A DNA stretch of 64,000 nt. Origin: CAYNVQ01 sp964400735. GTDB taxonomy: Bacteria; Acidobacteriota; Aminicenantia; Aminicenantales; Aminicenantaceae. The notes under the pieces were generated by a model. It searched no databases, had not been told where the DNA came from, and saw nothing but the letters and a program-made list of their open reading frames with translations. Position numbers and translations under genes: made by a program. The stretch is taken from NCBI GenBank assembly GCA_964400735.1, contig CAYNVQ010000006.1, forward strand, positions 62,001 through 126,000. Direction: 5' to 3'. This document shows positions 35,981 to 43,519 of the stretch, piece after piece (position 1 is the stretch's first letter; the number at the start of each line of letters is the position of its first letter).

Positions 35981-36041
35981 ATTTAACTCTTTTCCTCCCG
36001 CCTGCTGTCAAACAAACATAAACAAATGTCAAAGAATGTCA
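35981..36041 (-). promoter_or_regulatory. TGACA repeats and promoter of cassette 5 propeller gene
   Basis: Read on the minus strand, TGACA occurs at 36041, 36031 and 36010, with a degenerate TATGT at 36020, so the steps are 10, 11 and 10 bp. The last is part of TTGACA (36011-36006), followed after a 19-bp spacer by TTAAAT (35986-35981). The 19-bp spacing recurs at the kinase promoter of the same cassette and suggests activator dependence. Confidence 0.5.
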
Positions 36042-36728
36042 TCAGTCCATGAATCTGTAGCCTTCTCCGTAAACTGAAAGGATATGCCGGGGACGGGAGG
36101 GGTTCTCTTCGATTTTTTTTCTCAATTTCAAAATATGATTGTCTATGGTGCGGGTGGTGGGGAATTTCTCGTATCCCCAGATTTTATCCAGTAAGTCATC
36201 CCTTTTGACCACTTCTCCCGGATAGGAAAGAAAATATCTGAGGATTTCCGCTTCCAGCGAAGTCAAATCCCACTCCTTTCCTGCACGCCTTATCTTGAAA
36301 TGGTTGAAGTCGATCTCCACATCTCCGAGAGTGTAGATATCTGGTATGGATCTGGTGCTTCTCTGTTCCCGTCTCAGGTGGGCCTTTATCCGTGCCAGAA
36401 GCTCGCGGATGCTGAAGGGCTTGGTGATGTAATCGTCGGCGCCGATCTCCAGCCCTACCACTTTATCGATCTCTTCTCCTTTGGCCGTGAGCATGATGAT
36501 GGGAGTGCCGATCTTTTTTTCCCTGAGCTGGCGGCAGACCTCCAGCCCGTCCTTTTTGGGGAGCATGATATCCAGGATGATCAATGCCGGTCTTTCTTTA
36601 AAGACTCGCTCGAGCCCCTGCTCTCCATCGGATGCCCAGGCTACATGATACCCCTCATCCTCCAAATTAAGCCTCAGTCCTTTGACCAGGTCCTCTTCAT
36701 CTTCGATGATCAATATCTTTTCTTTCAT
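36042..36728 (-). CDS. OmpR/PhoB-family response regulator (cassette 5)
   Basis: A 228-residue regulator. The receiver has E9-D10-E11, phospho-acceptor D53 (IILDIMLPKKDG), IMLTAKG and ITKPFSIRELLARIKAHLRR. The winged helix ends SVYGEGYRFMD, unlike the TVHGVGYKL of subclass A or SIRGVGY of subclass B. It starts 9 bp after the kinase stop. The TGACA repeats just after its stop are its likely target before the propeller gene. Confidence 0.95.
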   Translation of the reverse strand: MKEKILIIEDEEDLVKGLRLNLEDEGYHVAWASDGEQGLERVFKERPALIILDIMLPKKDGLEVCRQLREKKIGTPIIMLTAKGEEIDKVVGLEIGADDYITKPFSIRELLARIKAHLRREQRSTRSIPDIYTLGDVEIDFNHFKIRRAGKEWDLTSLEAEILRYFLSYPGEVVKRDDLLDKIWGYEKFPTTRTIDNHILKLRKKIEENPSRPRHILSVYGEGYRFMD

Positions 36729-36737
36729 GGTGTATCC

Positions 36738-38846
36738 TTATCTGCCCTCAAGGGGCAGAATGATAGAAAAAGTGGTTCCTTCTCCCGGCTCGCTCTCCAC
36801 ATCCACCCGCCCTCCATGGGCCTCGGTGATGTGCTTGACCAGGGTTAATCCCAGGCCGCTTCCCTTGGCCTCGGGCGAGAGCTTGTTTTTCGACCGGTAA
36901 AACCTGGTGAAGATCTTTTTGATTTCCTTGGGAGTTATACCGATTCCCTTATCTGATACTTGAAGTACGGCTCTCCCATTCTCTTTAAACAGCCTTACCG
37001 CAACTTCCTTTTTATCCGGAGAGAACTTCACCGCATTGTTCAAAAGGTTGATTAGAACGCTGGAGATGGCTTCCCGGTCGAAAAGCATTTCAGGAAGATT
37101 GGAATCTATTCGGTCGTGAACTGAAAATCCTTTCTTCTCCAGATGGTAACGGTAGGATTCGAGAGTCTCTTTAACCGCCTCAGCCAGGTCGCCTATTTGA
37201 AAATCGAATTCTTTTCGTCCCATGTCGATCCTGGAGAAGTCAAGGACATTGTTGATCAGGTGGGAAAGGCGTTCGCTCTCTTTGGTGATGATCTCGTAAC
37301 ATTCAGCTTTTTGGAGGTCTGAGAGGTTTTTTTTCCGCTGGAGGGTTTCTCCGTAGAGGCGGATGAGGGTAAGAGGCGTTTTCAATTCATGGGAAACGTT
37401 GTGGACAAACTCGGTTTTTTGGCGGGTGGCTTCCTTTTCCCGGGTGATATCCCGGGCGATGAGAATGGCCCCCAGAGCCAGGAGCGTCACGATCACGAAA
37501 AATAGAATGCCGTAAGCAAAGACATCTCGTTGGGCTGTTTGCTGGAGGTTTTCCAATCCCGGTTGGGCCACAGCGAGCTGCCAAGAAATAGGAAAATGCC
37601 GAAAAGAAAAGGTCAGAGAAGAAGCCTCAGAGACGTTATCTCTATTTGAAGATCGATCACTCTCATCTGTGATCCTGACCATAAGGCCTGTTTCTTTTTC
37701 GATGTTATTCAGAATTTGAGGGATGAGATTTTCCTTCAATAATCGAAGGTCCCAACAGAATCCTCCATGGCCGCCTCTATCCAGCTGAGAGAGTGCTCTA
37801 TAAGATATCATATAAGATTGATCTAAGTGGTGAGCGAGCAGGCGCTTAGGCTGGTCTTTTTCACTGACTGGAGTCAAGCTGACATTTTCTTTTATCCTGG
37901 GAATGACTTTTGTTTTTAAAAACTCGGCAAACAGCAGGGATTCCAGATAAGGAGATGCCCGGCTTTGGAGCGACCGGAAAGTTGCCTGAAGTTCGGGGAG
38001 ATCATTTTCCCTTAGCCTATCTTCGATATCGGCCTCGATTTCTTCGATGAAAAGATCATAGGCCGGAATATCGATCAGCCATTTGCCGTTTTTGATATTT
38101 TCATATAGATGGAGTATGGCTTCGAGGCTTTTTGTCTCCTCTCCCATTTGCTGGCTGATTTCATAAAGCTGGAGAGAGGCCGTTATTCCGAAGGGATGCC
38201 CGGCTTTGTTTTTAAGATGACTGTATTCCCTGAGGAGTTGTTCGTAGACCTCCACAGCCCTATCATATTTTTTCATGGAAGCTAAGCATCTTCCTATTGC
38301 CTCTAAAGCTGTGGCCTTGTGCTGACTGGAAGGCGCCTTTTGATAGTATTCCTGATAGAGCTCAACAGCCTGGGTATAGTTTTTATCAGAGAACTCGAAG
38401 TTTTCGGCCTTCTGATATGATTCGCCGAGTGGTTGCTGAGACGAATCCATTTCTTCAAGAAATTCAGGTTTCTCATCTATTCCCGTCCGGGGAAAAAGGA
38501 TGAGGAAGTCCTCATCCAACAAAAAATATTTCCCCTTTTCTGAGCCGAATGGAATTTCTGTTTTCAAAGGAACGAATCTGCCTTTGTTTTCTTTAATCAA
38601 ACTTGCGAAATTTTCTAAGCTCAATGTCTCACGTTCGTTTTCAAGAAGAGAGTTCTCGAGTGATTTAAGAGCGGTATTTCCTGATACCCAGAGATTTGAT
38701 TCCACAATCTGTTGAACCGTTTCTCTCCGCTGCGAAAAGGTCTTCATGCTCAGATAGGCGATGAGAAGGGAGGGAAAAATGATGGCGAGCAGAAAAATAA
38801 CAACGATTTTTTTTCCGCCGAAAGGACCAAAAAAGGACCTGTTCAT
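36738..38846 (-). CDS. Membrane sensor histidine kinase, subclass C (cassette 5)
   Basis: A 702-residue kinase. TM1 is at about 12-32 and TM2 at about 444-464. The periplasmic domain of about 410 residues has the clearest TPR helices of the five kinases (YTQAVELYQEYYQKAPSSQ, ALEAIGRCLASMKKYDRAVEVYEQLL) and the motif AGHPFGITASLQLYEI in the place of the GIPF motif. The phospho-acceptor is H486 in SHELKTPL. The ATPase motifs NLLNNAVKFSP, DKGIGI and GSGLGL are intact. It is transcribed divergently from the Ser/Thr-kinase-like gene. A TTACA/TGACA pair and a promoter lie about 105-145 bp upstream. Confidence 0.92.
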   Translation of the reverse strand: MNRSFFGPFGGKKIVVIFLLAIIFPSLLIAYLSMKTFSQRRETVQQIVESNLWVSGNTALKSLENSLLENERETLSLENFASLIKENKGRFVPLKTEIPFGSEKGKYFLLDEDFLILFPRTGIDEKPEFLEEMDSSQQPLGESYQKAENFEFSDKNYTQAVELYQEYYQKAPSSQHKATALEAIGRCLASMKKYDRAVEVYEQLLREYSHLKNKAGHPFGITASLQLYEISQQMGEETKSLEAILHLYENIKNGKWLIDIPAYDLFIEEIEADIEDRLRENDLPELQATFRSLQSRASPYLESLLFAEFLKTKVIPRIKENVSLTPVSEKDQPKRLLAHHLDQSYMISYRALSQLDRGGHGGFCWDLRLLKENLIPQILNNIEKETGLMVRITDESDRSSNRDNVSEASSLTFSFRHFPISWQLAVAQPGLENLQQTAQRDVFAYGILFFVIVTLLALGAILIARDITREKEATRQKTEFVHNVSHELKTPLTLIRLYGETLQRKKNLSDLQKAECYEIITKESERLSHLINNVLDFSRIDMGRKEFDFQIGDLAEAVKETLESYRYHLEKKGFSVHDRIDSNLPEMLFDREAISSVLINLLNNAVKFSPDKKEVAVRLFKENGRAVLQVSDKGIGITPKEIKKIFTRFYRSKNKLSPEAKGSGLGLTLVKHITEAHGGRVDVESEPGEGTTFSIILPLEGR

Positions 38847-38950
38847 GGTCTATTTACGATTTAATCCCTAAGCCTTGTCTGTGAGACGCCGTTAACACAT
38901 ATCATTTATCCTGTAAAAAAGGAAGATTGTATTCACGGCCACCTTTTTTC

Positions 38951-38991
38951 ATTATACCTGACGCCAAAAGGCAAATGTCAAAAAAATGTAA
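38951..38991 (-). promoter_or_regulatory. Phased half-sites and promoter of cassette 5 kinase
   Basis: On the minus strand TTACA (38991-38987) is followed 11 bp later by TGACA (38980-38976). The latter lies in a perfect -35 TTGACA (38981-38976). A perfect -10 TATAAT (38956-38951) follows after 19 bp, longer than the usual 17. The overlong spacer between consensus boxes suggests control by the regulator. Confidence 0.55.
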
Positions 38992-39140
38992 AAATCTTGA
39001 TCCGCTTTTTCGCTTTTTTGCATGTTGCATTTTTTTTGTTGAATTGATATTCTTTAACAGAATTTAAAGGGTGAGATTCTCATTCGACTAAAACAACATA
39101 GTCCGAGAGATAAGTATGTACTGACGATCGAGATAAAAAG

Positions 39141-42100
39141 ATGGAAGCACATAAGGTAAAATGCCCGCACTGTAATCACGAAAATCCTCCGAATATGATC
39201 TATTGTGAAGAATGCGGGGAAATGCTCATCCACGTTAAGTACTCCCGAGAGCAGCCTTCCAAGTCCGGAGAAGAACCGGCTGCTTCTCCCGAACCTTCCG
39301 AGGTTTCCGATTCCTCTAAGGATACCTCCCAGCCTTCTTCCGAAGAACTGAAGTCCGGCGGTATGTTCGCTGGCCGCTATAAGATTTTGGGTAAGCTCGG
39401 CGAAGGGAAAACCAGCCACGTCTATAAAGTCATCGATTCAAAGACCGGCCAGGAAGTGGCCCTCAAATTGATCAAATCCGATAGCGCGCCGGATGATAGG
39501 ACTTTCAAGCGCATACAAAAAGAATTCAAAACTGTAAGAAAATTGTCCCATAAGCATATCTGCCGGATGGTTCACCTGGGTACCTTCAAGGGAACCCGCT
39601 ACGTCACCATGGAATATTTAGCCGGCGAGCCATTAAAGGATGCCATAAAAAGAATGGGGCAGTTCACCTTCAGAAAGTCCCTGTTTACGGCCAAGCAGAT
39701 TTGCGAAGGGCTTGCCGAGGCCCACCGAATGGGTGTTATCCACGGGAACCTTAAGCCGCAGAATATCAAGGTCGACGAATTCGGGAACGTCCACATCATG
39801 GACTTCGGATTGACCGGTTTTACAAAAGGTGAAAAAAAGAATGATGCAGCCTACAGATCCCCGGAGCAAATGAGAGGAGAGGAGATCGACCGAAGGACGG
39901 ATATCTATTCATTAGGTATCATTCTCTATGAGATGTTGACAACCAGGTTGCCTATATCCGGAGAAATCCCCATAAGCCTTGCGCAGGAACAACAAATCCC
40001 CGGAAGCTTCAGCCGGATGATTCTCAAATGCCTCGTGAAAGAAAAGGAAAACAGGATACAGAGCGCCGAGGAGATTCTTGAAGTATTGAACAATCTCGAT
40101 ACGGAAGCCCCTTCCACCGAAAAGGTTGTGCCGGAGAGAAAACCTGCCTTCACAAAAAAGAGAGCTGTCAGATTCGATGGGCGGAAATTCCTGGTTCCCG
40201 GATTGATCGCTGTGGGTGTGGTTGTTGTCGCTATCCTCGTCTGGCAATTCATGATTGTTCAAAAGATAGGTTCCGTACCTGAAGGAAAACCCTCCCTGGC
40301 TGTCGTGTATTTCGAAAACAGCACTGCCGATAAAAGTATCGATTACTGGGGAAGAATGATTGCGGAATCCTTCACAGCCGATTTAGGTCAGTCGAAGTAT
40401 TTGGATGTATCGAGCAGCGAAAAATTGTATGCTGTTCTGGACGAGCTGGGTCTGCTGAAGGCAAAGACCTATACCCCGCCAGTACTAAAAAATGTGGCAA
40501 GAATAGCGGGCGTCGATTATATCATTTTCGGAAATTACGCTAAAAAGGGTGAGCTCGTAAGCCTTCAAATCTTTCTCAGAAAAATACAAAAGGAAAAGCC
40601 TGTGGCTTCTTGGTCGGAAGATTTTAGTGGAGGGGATAGCCTTTTCACGGCCGTGGACGGGCTGACGAAAAAGATCAAGCAGCGATTCAAGCTCAAAAAG
40701 GAACAGCTTGCCGATGATTTGGACAGAGAGGTGTCTCAGATCACGACAGGTTCGCCTGAGGCATTTAGGTACTATCTTGAAGGACAAAGGAGTTATCTCG
40801 AGAGGAATTACCAGCAGAGTATGGAGTCGATGAAAAAAGCGGTCGCTATCGATCCAGAGTTCGCTCTGGCCTATAAATACCTGACCATGGCCTATGTTCG
40901 TCTGGGCCTTTCTTCGGAACGAGAGGAGGCTTTCCAGAAAGTCATGGACTTGAGCGATCGAATAGCGGAAAAAGAGCTGTACACCTTGGAAGGAGATTAT
41001 TTCCTGGAGTCGGAGGAGACCTATGATAAGGCCATTGAGGCCTTTACAAAATTAACCCAGCTTTATCCCGACGATTCCACCGCCCGTCTCAATCTAGGCG
41101 GCATTTATTTCACGATCGAAGAATTGGATAAGGCTCTGGAACAGTTCGAACAGATCAAAGGAGACCAGGCTGAAACCTTCAACACTTTCGCTTTGATAGC
41201 CGATATCTACATGATGGAGGGCTTATACGACAGGGCGGAGGAAGGCCTCAGGAATTATTTGAACAATTTTTCCGATAAAGGTTGGACCCATCATTTTCTG
41301 GCCTTCACCTACATCGCGGAAGGAAATTCTTATTTTGCTCAAAATGAAATCGATGAGGCATCTGTCCTTGATCCCCAAAATCCTTTGAGCCCTTATCTCA
41401 AAGGCGTGTATTTTACATTGACCGGTTCCTTTGTCGATGCAGAGAAAGAATACCAGAGGCTACTGAAGAGAAAAGACATCTCTGGTTCTTATTTAGGATA
41501 CCATGGCCTAGCCAATTTAAAGCTGGTGCAGGGGCGGCTCCGTGAGTCCAGAGAGTATCTTAACGAAGTGATAGCATTGTCCAGGAAAATAGGAGTGCAG
41601 TGGATAGAGTCTCAGGCGCTTTCGATATTGGCTTTGCGGCTCTTAGAAGCGGGGAGCCCCCAGAATGCGTTGAGAGTGTGCAACCTGGCGTCGGATGCCG
41701 CTACCAGTGCAGGGAGACTCGATCTTCAGAGGCTGGCACTGCATTACAAAGGGCTGGCCTATGTTGTCTTGAGGTCTTTCTCAAGAGCAAATAGAACGGC
41801 CGAACAGCTGAAAGAGCTTATCGAGAAAGGGAGTCATGAGAAAGAAATAAGGCGCTACCATCATCTTATAGGAATGATTGAGCTGGAAAGAAAGGACTAT
41901 TCCAAGGCCATCGAAAACCTGGAGCTGGCTTTGTCTCTTCTCCCCCATCAATCATCGCTGGGGAATGAGGCCCATATAAGGAATTCCCAAGCTTTGTTCA
42001 TCAATTCTTTGGCTCTGGCTTATTACAGGTCTGGGGACCTGGAAAGAGCTGTCGAACAGTATGAGCGGATCAACAGCCTGACCTCGGGGAGGCTTTTTTT

Positions 42101-42281
42101 CGGGTATATCTTTGCCAAGAGTTTTTATACGCTCGGCAGGATATACCAGAATCTTGGCAACAATGCCAAAGCTGAAGAGAATTACAACAAATTTCTGGCT
42201 CTCTGGTTCAATGCCGATCCTGGCATTTCTGAGGTCAATGATGCTAAAAATCGTCTAACCCGGCTGAATAGGACGCCTTGA
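39141..42281 (+). CDS. Membrane Ser/Thr-kinase-like protein with TolB-like domain and TPRs
   Basis: A 1046-residue protein. A zinc ribbon (C8, C11, C22, C25) is followed by a low-complexity linker, a Hanks-type kinase domain at about 78-318, a TM helix at about 349-373, a TolB/FlgO-like alpha-beta domain at about 384-520 (PSLAVVYFENSTADKSIDYW), and TPRs from about 540 to the end. Kinase marks present: the Gly-rich loop GEGKTSHV, K109 in VALK, E128, D221-F222-G223, and SPEQ. The catalytic loop reads HGNLKPQN, so the HRD aspartate is N203. It is therefore probably a pseudokinase or has very weak activity, although ATP and Mg ligands remain. The TPR half lies outside the membrane by topology and may dock to partners. 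It is divergent from cassette 5 across a 294-bp gap. Confidence 0.9.
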   Translation: MEAHKVKCPHCNHENPPNMIYCEECGEMLIHVKYSREQPSKSGEEPAASPEPSEVSDSSKDTSQPSSEELKSGGMFAGRYKILGKLGEGKTSHVYKVIDSKTGQEVALKLIKSDSAPDDRTFKRIQKEFKTVRKLSHKHICRMVHLGTFKGTRYVTMEYLAGEPLKDAIKRMGQFTFRKSLFTAKQICEGLAEAHRMGVIHGNLKPQNIKVDEFGNVHIMDFGLTGFTKGEKKNDAAYRSPEQMRGEEIDRRTDIYSLGIILYEMLTTRLPISGEIPISLAQEQQIPGSFSRMILKCLVKEKENRIQSAEEILEVLNNLDTEAPSTEKVVPERKPAFTKKRAVRFDGRKFLVPGLIAVGVVVVAILVWQFMIVQKIGSVPEGKPSLAVVYFENSTADKSIDYWGRMIAESFTADLGQSKYLDVSSSEKLYAVLDELGLLKAKTYTPPVLKNVARIAGVDYIIFGNYAKKGELVSLQIFLRKIQKEKPVASWSEDFSGGDSLFTAVDGLTKKIKQRFKLKKEQLADDLDREVSQITTGSPEAFRYYLEGQRSYLERNYQQSMESMKKAVAIDPEFALAYKYLTMAYVRLGLSSEREEAFQKVMDLSDRIAEKELYTLEGDYFLESEETYDKAIEAFTKLTQLYPDDSTARLNLGGIYFTIEELDKALEQFEQIKGDQAETFNTFALIADIYMMEGLYDRAEEGLRNYLNNFSDKGWTHHFLAFTYIAEGNSYFAQNEIDEASVLDPQNPLSPYLKGVYFTLTGSFVDAEKEYQRLLKRKDISGSYLGYHGLANLKLVQGRLRESREYLNEVIALSRKIGVQWIESQALSILALRLLEAGSPQNALRVCNLASDAATSAGRLDLQRLALHYKGLAYVVLRSFSRANRTAEQLKELIEKGSHEKEIRRYHHLIGMIELERKDYSKAIENLELALSLLPHQSSLGNEAHIRNSQALFINSLALAYYRSGDLERAVEQYERINSLTSGRLFFGYIFAKSFYTLGRIYQNLGNNAKAEENYNKFLALWFNADPGISEVNDAKNRLTRLNRTP

Positions 42282-42394
42282 TATCGATTAATAATAAATT
42301 TGGATTGTTAAAAAAAAATGCTGATAACCTTAATCTTGAATCGTGAATGATCCGAATGAATTTTTTTGAAAGGTAATCAATTAGGAGGGTTTTT

Positions 42395-42688
42395 ATGTTT
42401 GCACGCGTGACTTCCGCCAGGATAGATAAGGATAAGATCGAGCAATTGAAAAAAATTTATGAAGAGAACGTGGTTCCTGCAGCAAAAAAGCAGAAGGGAT
42501 TCAAGGGAATTTGCCTAATGGTCGATCGAAAGACTGGAGAGGCTTTATCCATCAGTTACTGGGCCACCCAGGAAGATGTTCTGACAACCGAGAAAAATCT
42601 GTACTACCAGCAACAGGTGGCCAGGTTCCTTCCTTATTACACCCGCGATCCCATCCGCGAAGGCTACGAAGTGCTCATCCAGGAATAG
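42395..42688 (+). CDS. ABM-like small monooxygenase-fold protein, copy 1
   Basis: A 97-residue protein with the dimeric ferredoxin-like fold of the antibiotic-biosynthesis-monooxygenase group: MFARVTSARID at the start, VPAAKKQKGFKGICLMVDRKTGEALSISYW in two strands (divided by its turn), and REGYEVLIQE at the end. Members bind small aromatic substrates, haem or nothing known. No cofactor site is certain. TTAGGAGGG precedes the ATG. The stop codon runs straight into a 151-bp repeat element. A diverged paralog of the same length follows 585 bp downstream. Confidence 0.8.
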   Translation: MFARVTSARIDKDKIEQLKKIYEENVVPAAKKQKGFKGICLMVDRKTGEALSISYWATQEDVLTTEKNLYYQQQVARFLPYYTRDPIREGYEVLIQE

Positions 42689-42838
42689 GGGACGTTCCTT
42701 TAGGAACCACCCCATTTTTTGAATGAGTTCTGGATTCATCCACTCTGAGTTGGGATCCCCCATTTGATACATCCTTCCTGTTTGATGCTCACCAATATTA
42801 TTTTTGTGAGATAGGGTGGTTCCTAAAGGAACGTCCCC
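42688..42838. repeat. 151-bp inverted-end element, copy 1
   Basis: The element begins with GGGGACGTTCCTTTAGGAAC plus CACC and ends with its exact 24-bp reverse complement. Each end also contains the internal palindrome GTTCCTTTAGGAAC. There is no coding potential. Size and structure suit a MITE or paired REP element. Its first G is the last base of the stop codon of the preceding gene. A second copy of the same length is at 43273-43423. Confidence 0.85.
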
Positions 42839-42979
42839 CTTGTTCTATCAGGGGCTTTGACATATTGTGATTTTATTATAAGATAGAAATAAGGAAAATT
42901 GTTTCATGGGGTGCACCATAAGCCAAGGAAGGCATGGGGGGCAAACCCCAAGGATAGAGGAATGATGGAGGGATAAATC

Positions 42980-43273
42980 ATGTTTGCACGCTGCACGACT
43001 ATGCGATTCAAGATCGCTTTTATAGATAAAGCTATCGATATTTATAACCAAAGCATCCTTCCTGCTGCGAAATCACAGAAAGGATTCATGGGGCTCAATT
43101 TTTTCCTGGACAGAAAGACGGGAAGAGCGGTTTCCATCGCTATCTGGGAAAGCGAAGAAGATGCCTTAGCCAATGAAAAGAGTCATTACTACCAGGAGCA
43201 GCACATCAAATTGATGAGCCTTTATTCCATGCCGCCCATTCGCGAAGGCTTCGAAGTTATCGTCAGAATATAG
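42980..43273 (+). CDS. ABM-like small monooxygenase-fold protein, copy 2
   Basis: A 97-residue paralog of the protein at 42395, roughly 45% identical by eye. Shared marks: MFAR, LPAAKSQKGFMG, DRKTGRAVSIAIW, EKSHYYQEQ, IREGFEVIV. ATGGAGGG precedes the ATG. The upstream flanks of the two copies differ, but both stop codons abut a copy of the 151-bp element at the same base. Function is unknown; it is possibly a small oxygenase or ligand-binding protein acting as a homo- or heterodimer with copy 1. Confidence 0.8.
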   Translation: MFARCTTMRFKIAFIDKAIDIYNQSILPAAKSQKGFMGLNFFLDRKTGRAVSIAIWESEEDALANEKSHYYQEQHIKLMSLYSMPPIREGFEVIVRI

Positions 43274-43423
43274 GGGACGTTCCTTTAGGAACCACCTCAT
43301 TTTTGAAAGGAGTTCTGGAAGCATCCCTGTCTGAGTTGGGATCCCTCATTTGATACTATCCTTCCTTTTTACGGTCACCAATATAATTTTGTGAGATAGG
43401 GTGGTTCCTAAAGGAACGTCCCC
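43273..43423. repeat. 151-bp inverted-end element, copy 2
   Basis: Same length and same 24-bp inverted ends as the element at 42688-42838, with an interior that is mostly alike (GAGTTGGGATCCC, TTTGATAC, TTTTGTGAGATAGG shared). It again begins at the last base of a stop codon. The element copies look more alike than the two genes in front of them. Confidence 0.85.
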
Positions 43424-43519
43424 CTTGTCATTTTTTTTATGATATGATATTGCATTTCTTTAAAAGTCATTGCTCGAATCAAAAAAAACAAGGGGAATAA
43501 TTATGATAGGAGGTCTGCT

